Shown piece by piece: positions 1 to 11,897 of a stretch of 64,000 bases of DNA. The DNA is from Agapanthus africanus (Eukaryota > Streptophyta > Magnoliopsida > Asparagales > Amaryllidaceae), in contig CM057337.1 in assembly GCA_030015575.1 (NCBI GenBank), positions 334,872,583 through 334,936,582 on the forward strand, read 5' to 3'. The first letter of the stretch is position 1; every line of letters starts with the position of its first letter. The position numbers and the translations under genes are program-made. The notes beneath the pieces were generated by a model. That model was not told the DNA's origin. It searched no databases and saw nothing but the letters and a program-made list of their open reading frames with translations.

Positions 1-51
1 AGCCGGTTCAGTCAATACATCCATATTATTATCTTGATTATGGCCTGACAT
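1..51 (-). CDS. gag: gag of element D, first 17 codons only
   Basis: The ATG is at 51-49 and the reading frame runs off the left edge. The predicted start, MSGHNQDNNMDVLTEPA, matches the start of the corresponding frame in element A (MSRLNQDKKSDILTEPA at 33725), and the bases before both ATGs agree (gtagcgaccATG). That shared start is why this ATG was chosen. Gag would form the virus-like particle of the retrotransposon. Nothing can be said about the integrity of the rest of the gene. Confidence 0.6.
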   Translation of the reverse strand, partial: MSGHNQDNNMDVLTEPA

Positions 52-2702
52 GGTCGCTACCTGGAGAGAAAGAGAAGAAAACACTTTAGCGTATGCTCTT
101 GCAAGATTAGATTGGTTATTATCTTATCTAATCAGGATGTCTCCCACTGTTTTTATCAAATCTTCCTTCAAACCCTAAAAGGTAAGATTAGCTGGGATTA
201 ATTACACCCTACAATTTCGTCAATCTTTCAGCCAGATCAGTGTCGGTACTTGAGGGAGGTTCCCCGTGCTTTCGTACGTACCTAATTAAAGTAAACCTCG
301 TTTTCCCAGAGGCGTAACCTCGTTAACACTTTTCTAGACACCTACTTGATCGGCTAATTGTCCTGTGTAAAACTCTCCCAGGAGTAACTCTTACTCGCAG
401 TGGGTATCGGGATCCAACTATCTCATAGGAGGTATGCAATCTCATTGCAAATTTCAACACTTCAAATTCCCGATAAAATTTTGCCCCTAGCGATCTATGA
501 CCTTGACTAAGTCAACAAACCATAAATCGCAAGTCAAGTTCAATCCATACATTTCCCGATTGAATTAAACCCACCCGTACGACCCTTGACTGAGTTAACT
601 AGGCCGTACGACTACCCTAATCCAATCACATCTCATGCTTTAGTAGATAAACACTATTTAGCTACCGTACACTGCGCCTTGACTAAGTCAACAAACATAG
701 CACGAATACTAAATAATATCTATCTGAAATGACGGAGGGCTACACAGGTTTTTCAGAAAACCATGAGCGTAATGAACTTGATATCGTTGTAGAATCGAGT
801 AGTTTTTGAAAAAGGAGTGTTTTTGAGGCTTTTCTAGTTTCGCTAAAGAGGTCACTCCCGGTGAAGGGATCTCGGCTCTTTCCCCATCGAATAAGGTGCA
901 GGATATATCACATATATCACTGTGCAAAGCAAGAACTATATAAGCTGTCAAAAACTAAACCGCTAGTTTGTAGCATCTGCGAGTTTCGCTAAAGAGGTCA
1001 CTCCCGGTGAAGGGATCTCGGCTCTTTCCTCATCGAATAAGGTGCAGGGTATATCATATATACCGCTATGCAAAGCAAAACTGTAGCTACCTTTTTTATA
1101 AAGTTTTGATTCTACAACATCTTTTAGGTTTCTTTTCTTTTTATTAATCTCATTAATAAAATCCCATCAGCTTATACTTCCTAAGCATCACAGAAGAAAC
1201 GAAAGCAGTAATATTTATATATCAGCATATATATATATAGTATAAGCATTCGTCGCAGGCAGTAATATGATCACATCACAGAACATTGCAGCAGAAGAAC
1301 ATATATGAAATATTGGATATACTAGGTCGTCCGTGTTTTCAATACGAGTCTGTGTAAAACACGGATTCTACGGTCGCGACGAATAGCCAAACCCACATCC
1401 CAAGACCCCTACGAGAGCGGCAAGTAACACTGCCAATTCTAGGGTTAGGAGACCCGGTCTCGACTCCTCTAGATGGCCTCCCACTGGACCCTAGAACCCG
1501 GTTACTTGTGCTCCCCTCCTTGGGTCTACCTAATGCGGAAAAGTAAATAATATACACTGCTGACATCAACCTCATCCCGGAAGTGCCCCAATAAAAGAAT
1601 ATTACATACAAATGAATTTTACATGAATGAAAATAAAAACCCTCATCTCACATAAACCCCCCGGCTATTCAGAACACGACGATCCAATATAACATATCAC
1701 AGCACCACATAATATCACATATCATCAACGTAAGTAAGTATGCATACGCCGATCGTCGTTTAGGTATAGCAACGAAAACCGGCAATACAACTATATACTA
1801 CACTTACGGTCACAGAAAAGAAATTGTAAAACTACAATATTTGGAATCCACAATCACTTTAGACATCGTAAATCCGAAATATCACATACTTCACATTTCA
1901 TGCCTAACTTTATGAATTCCACATATTGTATCACATTCCAGATAAATAGACAGTATTAAACTTTTCAAGCAGATAATCAAATACCCAAAATTTCCTAAAT
2001 AACTCAACACTTGAGCGGAGTTCAAATAATCCCTGAAACTGTCACAGTACCGATGATCCAGCCATAGAAGGGTCAAGCCAACGCCTCATATATGGCACGC
2101 CGTACTGCCCCAAACCCTAAGGTTTAGAGGCAGTTCAAGACGGTCACATAATCGAGTTGAGGTTTGTGTTCTTCTAGAGGGTCCACCGCGTTACTTGCAC
2201 ATTTTTCCGAAAGATTTAAACCCGATAAAAATTCAACACTTGAAAGTTTTTCATGCCGGGAAAAAGTGAGTTTAATGATATCCGTTCGAACATTTTAACA
2301 GTTTCTAAATATCCGGAAATAAAAACGAATTTAAATATTCCGATCGACTCTACGATTACAAAATAAACCCCAGAACACTCAACACTTGAGTCATATGAAA
2401 AATACCCAGAAATTATCACTAACAGAGAAGGTCATAACGGTGCAAAACAAAAAGTCAAACTTCACTGTACGGCCGCAGATCCGCGGCCCAAGCAAGGATT
2501 AGCCGCGGTTCCGCGGCAGTACGTACGGTTTAGCCTGTCGTATTTCACTGTTATTCTTATAATTCCCTGCTGTTATTTTTAGGTATTTTTAATATAGAAA
2601 AATCACAGTTTTTAGAAAAAGTCCAGAGAGGGGTTCAAATCATCGTATCGGAGTTCGTTCGGAGTTTTAACTTCGTAAACACGTCGCCTAATGCTCTAGC
2701 TA
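52..2702 (-). other. Untranslated leader of element D
   Basis: There is no credible gene here. On the minus strand it holds, in order, the GC palindrome pair (2517-2471), a long hairpin with outer stem CAAGTAAC/GTTACTTG (1421-1508), a second hairpin with stem TCCGTGTTTT/AAAACACGGA (1330-1365), two copies of a roughly 100-bp module (982-1080 and 836-935), and three small inverted repeats of the type TTGACTAAGTCAA (679-691, 586-598, 503-515). The same order recurs in the leaders of elements A and B and, without the 100-bp modules, in F. Confidence 0.8.
836..1080 (-). repeat. Two copies of a ~100-bp leader module (element D)
   Basis: Copies lie at 836-935 and 982-1080. Both contain GAGGTCACTCCCGGTGAAGG on the plus strand followed by a GATCTCGGCTCTTTCC block and a run ending in GCAAAGCAA. 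The same paired module occurs in element A (32683-32781, 32832-32932) and element B (25199-25300, 25338-25443). The reading frame is not kept between elements, so a role as RNA or DNA is more likely than a peptide. Confidence 0.8.
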
Positions 2703-2715
2703 GGCTCTGATACCA
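2703..2715 (-). promoter_or_regulatory. Primer binding site of element D
   Basis: The minus strand reads TGGTATCAGAGCC, complementary to the 3' end of plant initiator methionine tRNA and typical of Ty1/copia elements. It lies one base from the LTR end at 2717 and fixes the orientation of D as minus. Confidence 0.95.
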
Positions 2716-2716
2716 C

Positions 2717-5700
2717 TGTAGGGTTCCTAGGCACTCTTGTGAAGGTTCATAAGGCATCAAACATGCCCGGATAAAATTTTAGACGTGCCGAACAACCCAA
2801 AGCCGGGATCTTTGCTAGATTATTAGGGTTTAACATGCAAGTAAATATCTTTACTACTAAGTGTGAGCGATTACAACCTTTGTAGTCCGCTCCTTCGCTT
2901 CATAGGCTCCGAGTAGAAGTCCCTTTGCCGCGATCTACGATCTCCCGGACTCAAGAGAGGCTCCACGACTCGAACGATCCATGCTAGCTTGTAGTGTTCC
3001 GTTTCTCCGATGATCTACGTCGAAGTTGCAATAACTCAAGCTCTCTCACTCTAATGAGGTGAACACCCTAATCTAATGGGCTAGATTAGATGAGGATGAT
3101 GAAGTAGTATTTATGCTATCTTTTTATATCATATTCTCATAAGAAATCATCACAAAAGGAAAATCAAGCAAGCTTTCTCAAAGCTCAAGAGAGAAGAAGA
3201 TGATGAATAATGAGAGAGTAATCCTTTTGTGATGAATAGGGAAAGGAATATATGATTGATTATGGAACCATGGTCAAGGATGAGAAGGTTAACCTTTGTA
3301 GAGAATAAACTAGGGCTAGGGTTTGGTTAGGTTAAAGAATGAGTCATAAGATTGTAGGGTTCCTAGGCACTCTAATGGAGTCTCACAAGTGATCAAACAT
3401 GCACTAATCAAATTTTACGGGTGCCTACAAACCCTAATACGGATCATTAACTAGATATATAAGCGAAGCAAGCATGTAATCGAATTAAATGCTGAGGGAA
3501 AGTGACTACAACCTTTGTAGATCCGGTCCACCACTTCCTAAGCTTCGCGATGATCTCCCTCCGCTGTCCAAATCGAACCCTTGACTCTAGCATTGGCATC
3601 ATCGAAGAATGGGCGGGCTTGATCGTCGGTTCGATGCCGAAGATGATCTACATCGAGGCATCACAAGAACAAGCTCCAACTTCACCAAGCCTTGAAAACT
3701 TGTGAAGGAAACACCCTATACAACTTGGCAAGAGGTAGAGGATGAAGAAATAGGAAGTGGGTAGACTTTAGATTTGGATTTCTCACTCATTTTGGCTAGT
3801 TGCCATTGATGGTGCAAGCTTTCTTCAAGTTGAAGATGAAGAAGAAGATGATAAAGAATTATGATAAGTGTTATGTAAATGATAAATAAATCAATACTTA
3901 TCATTTACTAACCCTTGGTTAGTTGTAGAGAATGGACCATGGTTAACTTGAATGGTTAGGGTTAAGGATGAGACAAGAATGGTGACTTAGTCAAAGTTTC
4001 AAGAAACTTCAACTACAAACAAATCAAGCCACCATTCTATTTTCTTTATCATTTCCTTTTTCCAAAATAAACAAAAAGAATAAATAAATGAATAAGAAAA
4101 AAGAAAACCCTAATCATAAACTTAACCATGGTCTAATTCTTTACACTAACCCTAGCTTGCATGTATCATCAAACACGATACAATCATGTGCACAAAATAT
4201 ATCACATATACAATGTGCACAAACCAAGTGAGTAAATCCATTTAAAGTGAACCAATACTAGTTAATGCAAAGTAATATATCAAATATATAATTATACATT
4301 AAATCAACACTTGATTCAATGATCCGGTCATATCGCATACAACCGGCTAGTATCCAACGTGTCGGCTTATCGAATCAATCCTTGATTCGATAACTAGGTT
4401 ATATCGCATACAACCTAATCGATACATTCATCGCGAGAATGGAATACGGTATCACATACACGCATTATTCTCGGTCCCGCACATATCTCATATCCGCTCC
4501 TATTTCATTTCGCTTGAGCCAGGAAACCTCTGTGTAGGACTCTAAAGACTCGTCAATACGCCGGCAGCAGATGATGATCATATCAAACACCCACAAGCCG
4601 CAAGCGGTCTGCTAAACGTAACAGCCACCCGGGTATTGAGCGATCAGAAGATCGACGAGCAAGCCCGCTCACACTCCTATGAATCCAACCAGTAACACAT
4701 ACCGTACAGTCCGGTCTGTTCGTCTGATATGTCGCATATCTCGCCTAGGGGTGGTAAACGTCAGACCCTAGTAGCTCGATAAGTCATGCCGACTTGAGGT
4801 CCATAACATTCGTGAAACTACTGATAACTCTTACCAGTATATCACTGCAACCCTGGCCAGGGATTTCCTGTTATGGCCAGTCGAGCAGAGCGCAACATCA
4901 ACCCCCAATACCGGGAGAGACGAATCCCCTCCTATCGCTCATTGCCTCCATGTGAATCGGGACTGTACCCAAAAACCACCTGTTTGCACAACTCAGTAGA
5001 GCCGTGGTAGGGTGGAAATCAAAGCACAGTGGGAGACACACAAGAATCTATGACGATCTCGGGTCAACAGACTAAGCTGTACCAGTGTCACCAGAGAACT
5101 GCCATCTGACGTGAGGTATAATACCATCTGGGAGTTCTCGGCGAGTCCGTTCAGTGTACCCTGTCTGCACTGAGCACCCGCATACCATCTCCGATGTCAA
5201 ACACCAATGGATATGGGATCATCCATCGCCCATCGCATGGGTCGAGAAGATATACGCTAGTCTACTCTGGAATATCGATGCCCCGTCTCGATATTCACAC
5301 AACTAGGAACATTTCAAGGATGTACTCATGGACTATCCAGGCCCCACTAGTATGATCTGCATCACAGCCCTGGAAGTCGAGTACACATCCTAAGGGCTTT
5401 ATCAACATGTAACAGAGAGACAGAAAGTATACACGTTAAGATAAACAGCAACCAGATAGCGTACTATCATGTCGAGCAAGAAAGTCCTATCTATATATGT
5501 CCCAGCATCCACTACAATATACATCCAATGTACAGTAATGGCCTCTAGGGCATACATATAACTAACAAAGATAATATCAACCATAATATCTTACACTTGA
5601 CAAAAGGAAAGCTTCTAGATGGTGCAAGAAGGAGCTAACCCTAATCAAACCCTAACCTTGCTTAATCTCCACTAATCATGTTCCTTTATTAATCATATCA

Positions 5701-7138
5701 TGTCACAATAATATATATCACATATATATTATATATTTGCAACAAAAGAAAATAATACAATTAACATATATCGCATATATATCAATGTATTATCCGGTAA
5801 GAAAATGAAATAATAAAGAGAGCCAATATTAGATAATGTAATACAATATATCATATATATTATTATACATTAAATCATCGAATTAACACTTGATCCGACA
5901 ATTCGGCTATATCGAATATAACGGACTAATATATCATGTACTGATTCATCGAATCAACACTTGATCTAATGACCCGGTTCATATCTAAATATCACGAGAA
6001 TATAATACGGTATCTCATATCGCATTATCCTCGGTCCTACACATATCACATATGTGCCTCTACTCCGTTTTTCCTGAGCCAAGAAACATCTGTGTAGGAC
6101 TCTAAAGAATCGTCAATACGCCGGTAGCCGGTGATGATCATATCAAACACCCACAAGCTGCAAGCGGTCAGCTAAACGTAACAGCCACCCAGGTATTGAG
6201 CGATCAGAAGATCAACAAGCTAGCCTGTACGTTCTCCTGTGAATCCAATCAGTAACACTCCCGTACAGTCCGGTCTGTTCGTCTGATATGTCGCATATCA
6301 AGTCTAGGGGTGGTATACGTCAGATCCCAGTAACCGATAAGTCATGTCGATGTGAGGCTCATAACAGGTCGAGAAACTACTGGTAACACTTAACAGTATA
6401 TCTCTATATCAGCCTTGGCCAGGGACTTCCAGTTATAGCCAATCGAACACAGCACAACATCAACTCCCTATATCGGGAGAGACGAATCCCCTCCTATCGC
6501 TCATTGCCTCCATGTGATTCGGGACTGTACCCAAAAGCCACCGTTTTGCACGCCCTCTTGGACGTGGTAAGGTGGAAATCAAAGCACAGTGGGAATCACA
6601 CAAGACTCTATGACGATCTCGGGTCTACAGACTAACCTGTACCAGTGTCACCGGAGAATTGCTATCTGACGTGTGGTATATCACCATCTGGGAGTTCTCG
6701 GTGAGTCCGTCCAGTGTACCCAGTCTCCACTGAGCACCCGTACACCATCCTTGATGTCAAAATACCGATGGATATGGAACCATCCATCGCCCATCATATG
6801 GGTCAAGATGCGTATACGCTAGTCTACTCTGGTGTATCGATGCCCTGTCTCGATATACCCTCGACTAGGAACAGTTATAGGATGTACTCATCGACTACTC
6901 TGGCCCCACTAGTATGATCTCATTATAGTCCCAGTAGTCGAGTACAGATCCTAAGGGCTTTATCAATATGTGAGAGAAAGACAGTAAACCAATACAAGTC
7001 AACATGTTAAGATAAAGGAAAACCAAATAGCATACTATTATGACGAGCAAGAAAGTCCTCTCTATATATATCCAAGCATCCATTATAATATACATCATAT
7101 GTACAAAAATGGCCTCTAGGGCATATACATAACTAACA
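2717..7138 (-). repeat. 5' LTR of element D, split by a solo LTR
   Basis: The LTR consists of 2717-3352 and 5573-7138, about 2.2 kb once the inserted LTR is removed, close to the 2215-2216 bp of the element A LTRs. On the plus strand it starts TGTAGGGTTCC next to the primer site and ends CATAACTAACA, the usual TG...CA form. Its two parts are joined by the 5-bp duplication AAGAT around the insertion. Short ORFs here are shadows of an LTR sequence that is not coding in its other copies. Confidence 0.88.
3353..5567 (-). mobile_element. Solo copia LTR (element A family) inside the LTR of D
   Basis: This 2215-bp LTR begins TGTAGGGTTCC and ends CATATAACTAACA. It is flanked on both sides by AAGAT (3348-3352 and 5568-5572), the 5-bp target duplication. 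No internal region accompanies it, so it is a solo LTR left by recombination between two LTRs. Its length and sequence match the LTRs of element A (28342-30557 and 41216-43430) in the opposite orientation. Confidence 0.95.
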
Positions 7139-10100
7139 TAAAGATTGCTTCGCATGGAACTATTCCGAAATGCCAGGACTAGATCCAGAAATTAATATGC
7201 ATATATTGGCGATATCCCCAGACGTTAAGCCAATCAAACAAGCACTGAGAAGAATGCGGCTCGAGCTTGAGATGAGCATTAACGCCGAAGTCAAGAAGCT
7301 GATCGACTCTGGGTTTATCCAGGAAGTTCAGTATCCTGATTGGAAGAAAAATGGGACGGTGCGCATATGTGTAGACTTTCGGGATCTCAATAAAGGCTGC
7401 CCAAAGGATGATTTCCCAGTACCAGTCACCGAGCTGATGATAGATAACACGTACACTCACGAGGTTTTCTCCTTCATGGACGGCTCATCAGGATATAATC
7501 AGATAAAGATGCATCGCGAAGACCAGAAGCACACCGCTTTCCGGACCCCTTTGGGTATATTCTGCTACAAGGTGATGCCCTTCGGTCTAAAAAACGCCGG
7601 TGTCACCTATCAAAGGGCCATGATAAAGATCTTCGATGACCTTATACATGAAATCGTCGAATGCTATATCGACGACGTCGTGGTTAAGAGCAAATCATAT
7701 GAGGAGTATTTAAAGCATCTGAAGACCGTATTTCAACGGCTTCGACAATACAACTTGAAGATGAGCCCTCTCAAGTGCACATTCGGAGTTTCCTCGGGCA
7801 AATTCCTAGGATTCATCGTCCGACACCGAGGTATCGAGATAGATCCGTCAAAGATCAAGGCGATCATGGAAATACCTCCGCCAAAGAATCTTAAGCAATT
7901 GCGATCTCTCCAAGGGAAGCTCGCATATATCCAGCGATTTATAGCCAATCTTTCAGGCAAGTGCCGTCCTTATAGTCATCTGATGAAGAAGGGAACCCCG
8001 TTCGTCTGGGATCAAAAATGCTAAGACGCGCTGGACGAAATCAAGCAGTATCTGCAGAACCCGCCAGTGCTGGCCGCTCCGGTCAAGGGAAAGCCTCTCA
8101 TTCTTTATACAACCGCCCTCGAAGGTTCCTTAGGTGCATTATGAGCACAAGAGAATGACCAAGGGAAAGAAAGAGCTCTCTATTACTTAAGTCGAGTTCT
8201 CCTGGGGGAAGAAAGCAACTATTCCCCCATCGAAAAACACTGTCTGGCATTGATCTTCGCGATAACAAAACTCAGGCACTATGCATTGGCACATGAAGTC
8301 CGTCTCATATCGAAGGTGGACCCTCTCAAATATTTGATGTCAGAGGCCATACTGACAGGTTGGCTCGCTAAATGGGCCTTGCTCTTGATGGAGTTCTCAA
8401 TAACTTATCAACCTCTTAAGACAGTGAAAGGCCAGGCCATCGCCGACTTCCTCGCCGAGCATCCGATACCTGCCGATTCTCCTCTGAATTGTGAGCTGCC
8501 AGACGAACATGCGTTTGATGCGATCGATGGTAGTGATACCCGATGGGAACTCTATTTTGATGGAGGGTCTTCCATGAAGAAGCGCAAACAAAGCACCCCT
8601 ATAATCAAATCGGGGGTAGGTCTCATCTTCGTAACTCCACAAGGAGGGATAATGCGCTTTGCTTTCTCCTTAACAGAGCCGAGGATGAACAATGAAGCCG
8701 AATACGAAGCTTTGATAGCAGGCCTCGAGATCGCCATCGACATGGGAATTGAAAATCTCCTTATATATGGAGATTCTCAACTGGTCGTCAGTCAAGTAAA
8801 TGACGTCTACCAAACGTGCAAACTCGAACTGGTGAAATACGGCGAGAAGGTGCAGCAACAGTTGACCCAGATTCCTTCCTACACTCTGGAAAGCATACCA
8901 CGTGCGGAAAATAGTAAAGCGGATGCATTAGCCAAGCTCGCGAAAGAGCTAGCTGACGAGAACCTCGATGATGTAAGAATCGTGGTACAAAGCCGTCGAG
9001 TTCTTGCTCCGGCAGAGATATCTCCGGAATCATCCGATGGAAAGGAAGCGACTAAGCAGACGGCCCTGCAAATAAATGACCAAGAAAAGGCTGTAGATTT
9101 GAGTGAAGTCTTTATAGACTACTTCAAATCCCGTCGAACACCTGAAGATGCATCCTCAAGACATCAGCTTATGAAACGAGCTCTGTATTTCGCCTTCGTC
9201 AATGATACTCTATACAAGAGGTCGTTTGATTCTCTGTGGTTGAGATGTCTGGGACTTGAAGAGGCAAAAAGAGTCGTTCAGGAAGTTCACGACGGACTCT
9301 GCGGTTCTCACCAAGCAGGCCCAAAGATGAAGTTGAAGATTAAACGGATGGGCTATTATTGGCCCACGATGATCCAAGACTGCCTCGAATATGCGACGCA
9401 ATGCCACTCGTGCCAGATCCATGGAGACTTTATCCATCAGCATCCAAATCCGTTACACCTGACAGTGGCTAGCTGGCTGTTTGAAATGTGGGGAACTGAC
9501 ATAATCGGCCCCATCGAACCGGCATCATCCAGGGGACATCGATTCATTCTGGCGACGACTGACTACTACAAATGGGCAGAGGCAGTACCGCTGAGGGAAG
9601 TGAAGACGGAGAATATCCTCCATTTCTTCAAGACGCACGTCATTTATCGGTTTGGAACTCCGCGACGGATCATCTCCGATAACGGGCCAGCCTACAGAAG
9701 CCACAAGATCAGTCGCTTCGCGCAACAACACAACATAGACTGGAGATATTCCTCAGTTTATAATCCCCGAGCTAACGGTCTAGCTGAGGCTTTCAACAAG
9801 ACCTTGACGATGATCATAAAGAAGACGGTGTCCCGAAATAAGAAGGAATGGCACAAGAGATTGCAAGAAGCTCTCTGGGCGTATCGAACTACGTTCAAGA
9901 CGGCCACGAACACAACGCCGTACGCGTTGGTATTCGGTACAGAAGCAGTACTCCCCCTCGAAATAGAATTACCCTCTCTATGAGTGGCAGTCCACTACGA
10001 GCTGACGGACGAAGAAAATGCTAACCTTCGTCTTGAGGAGCTTGATGCCCTTGAGGAAACCCGGCTCATAGCGCAACAAAATCTGGAGGCTTATAAAGCA

Positions 10101-10346
10101 AAGATGACGCGCTCCTACGAAAGATTGACTAGGCCGAGGACATTCCGCCAAGGCGAACTCGTGCTAGTGGTCAGAAGACCTATGATCCCTAATCGCGCCA
10201 AGCGGGGAAAATTCGAGCCGAACCATGAAGGCCCGTACATCATAGACAAGGTCTACCAGGGTGGAGCCTATCTACTCATGGATATGCACGGTGAAAGGCC
10301 TTTCAGGCCAATAAACGGTCGCTTCCTAAAGAAATACTACGCTTAA
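7139..10346 (+). pseudogene. pol: Tat pol: RT, RNase H, second RNase H, integrase; three nonsense codons
   Basis: One reading frame runs through the whole segment with stops at 8022-8024 (TAA), 8142-8144 (TGA) and 9981-9983 (TGA). It enters upstream of the Met at 7170, so that Met is not the start. RT (about 7250-7760) has CVDFRDLN and the catalytic YIDD (about 7665). RNase H follows (about 8000-8430), then a second RNase H (about 8540-8930) with YFDGG, NNEAEYEAL, YGDSQLV and KADALA. Integrase (about 9240-9980) has the zinc-binding His/Cys region and all three catalytic acids (GTDII, SDNGPAY, GLAEAF). The C-terminal tail ends at 10346. RT lacks about eight residues between YPDW and KKNGTVR (near 7343), a stretch that is present in the Athila RT of this window. 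All stops are single transitions from sense codons. The product would reverse-transcribe and integrate the element; this copy cannot. Confidence 0.93.
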
Positions 10347-10551
10347 TGAGTCACAGCCTAGGTCAATGATAGATGACGACGACTATGTCCGCTCGCTATC
10401 TTCCTAAGCCCAAACTCTATAAATAGTAGCCGGCCTTCTTCAACAATGGACCGAAACGTCCTTAACTAATGACGGACCACCACGTCCTAAAACTAGCTGT
10501 TGACTGAGATGTCGATAAACTACGGTGGATTGCAACATCCCAAAGCCGATA

Positions 10552-10830
10552 CAAAAAAGAGAATAAAAAAAACGGTATGTCTATAAGCAAAATGGGTATA
10601 GATGAAAACCCGAAAGGGCTCCGTGAGTAAAAACAGCAGGGCTACCGGCGAGTGTTTGTGAAAACCCGAAAGGGCGCGACCTCGTTATATAAAAAAAAAA
10701 AGAATAAAAAAAACGGTATGTCCATAAGCAAAGGGGGTACGGATGAAAACCCGAAAGGGCTCCATGAGTAAAAACAGCAGGACTACCGGCGAGTGTTTGT
10801 GAAAACCCGAAAGAGCGCAACCTCGTTAAA
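10552..10830 (+). repeat. 141-bp tandem duplication
   Basis: Two copies with a period of 141 bp (CGGTATGT at 10573 and 10714). Each copy carries GAAAACCCGAAAGGG twice, so the phrase occurs four times, with one changed base in the last. The copies differ at a handful of positions. No coding potential is evident. Confidence 0.9.
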
Positions 10831-10838
10831 AAACACAT

Positions 10839-11050
10839 ACAGGGTCCTCTCGACCTTGTGAGGAGAAAACACCTGTGTGAGATCCTTACGACTCACAAAG
10901 GAGCAACACATTTAGGGATCCCCACGATTCCTAAGGTGAAATTACACTTGCGAGATCCTCACGACTCGTAAGGAGAACTCTCTTATGGGACCCTCACAGC
11001 TCATAAGATTTGAAAGTCTTAAGTTACAGAGACCTGAACCTGTTCATAAG
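10839..11050 (+). repeat. Hairpin module, copy 1 (six stem-loops)
   Basis: Stem-loops a-f lie at 10839-10859, 10876-10897, 10912-10934, 10948-10971, 10982-11007 and 11018-11050. Loops of a-e are CTCTC, CTTAC, CCCAC, CTCAC and CTCAC, closed by TC/GA pairs in a-d. Stems are different in sequence but complementary, for example TGTGAG/CTCACA in b and TTAGGGATC/GATTCCTAA in c. Position f is weak in this copy. Confidence 0.85.
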
Positions 11051-11185
11051 CAAACCCCCACAGCCTCCGATTTTGCCCTACAAGCGGCTTAATGCTAACC
11101 CTTGTATACAATCCACGGGCGCGAATAAATATCTCCCTAACCAAGTCCCACCCGTGACTAGGGATATGTCCATATGGTGAACAAC

Positions 11186-11399
11186 CCTTGTAAGTCCTCT
11201 CGACTTATAAGGAGAAAACACTCTTGTAAGGTCCTTAGGACTTATAAGGGAATATGCACTTAGGAATCCTCACGATTCCTAAGGAGAAAACACACCTACG
11301 AGATCCTCACGACTCGCAGGGAGAAATACCTTTATGAGACCCTTACGGCTCATGAAGTTAAAAGCCTTAGTCGACAAGACCCTAACCCTGTTCGCTAAG
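11186..11399 (+). repeat. Hairpin module, copy 2 (six stem-loops)
   Basis: Stem-loops lie at 11186-11212 (CCTTGTAAGTC/GACTTATAAGG, loop CTCTC), 11223-11248 (loop CTTAG), 11259-11283 (CTTAGGAATC/GATTCCTAAG, perfect, loop CTCAC), 11295-11320 (loop CTCAC), 11329-11357 (loop CTTAC) and 11366-11399. The order and loop types match copies 1 and 3. The linker AGGAGAAAACAC recurs between stems. Confidence 0.88.
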
Positions 11400-11522
11400 C
11401 CACCTTTGTTCGACATCGACAGAGGCAAATGATGATTCGCTCCTGGCAATATCCCAGTCGTAGCGGTGCTGATGCCGAAATCGGTGTCTAATTCCAAGCT
11501 CACAGTAAGAAGCTAGTGAGCC

Positions 11523-11750
11523 ACACATGCATACGAAATAGCCGAAATGATGGGGCAACTTGCAACAAAATCAGCAAGTAAAAATATATGCATGCAAAAT
11601 AGCCGAAATGATTGGGCAACTCGCAATGAAAAGCAACGAGTGAAAATAAAATAAATAGTCGAAATGATGGGGCACCGCGAAAAAATAGCCGAAATGATTG
11701 CGCAATCGCGACCTTCGCGATATAAAAGCTGAAATGATAAAGCATCGTGG
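11523..11750 (+). repeat. Degenerate short repeats, AGCCGAAATGAT type
   Basis: Five imperfect copies of a phrase like ATAGCCGAAATGATGGGGCA are each followed by a GC-containing segment with short self-complementarity (for example TCGCGACCTTCGCGA near 11704). I see no coding signal. Confidence 0.7.
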
Positions 11751-11897
11751 AAAGAAATAAAATTAAAAAAATATAATAAATAAAATCTATGCCCTACAGG
11801 CAACATCATAGCAATCCCTGTATACAATCCAGGGGCACAAACAAAGAAGGAAACACATCTTCCCTCCCCATGCTCCATCAAACAACGGAGCCAAGTC

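Larger units (their letters stand above)
1..7138 (-). mobile_element. Element D: Ty1/copia retrotransposon, 5' part, minus strand
   Basis: Read on the minus strand the order is LTR (7138 to 2717), primer binding site (2715-2703), about 2.6 kb of leader and the first codons of gag (51-1). The rest lies left of the window. The LTR start (GCCCTAGAGGCC near 7100) recalls the Angela/BARE lineage; that assignment is from memory of LTR ends only. The right end at 7138 cuts directly into the pol gene of Tat element C, so D inserted into C. The left-hand target duplication is outside the window. Confidence 0.85.

Noticed and set aside
7170-8024. Separate intact RT gene starting at the Met at 7170
   Set aside because: The frame is open upstream and continues downstream past the stop into RNase H; it is one broken pol.
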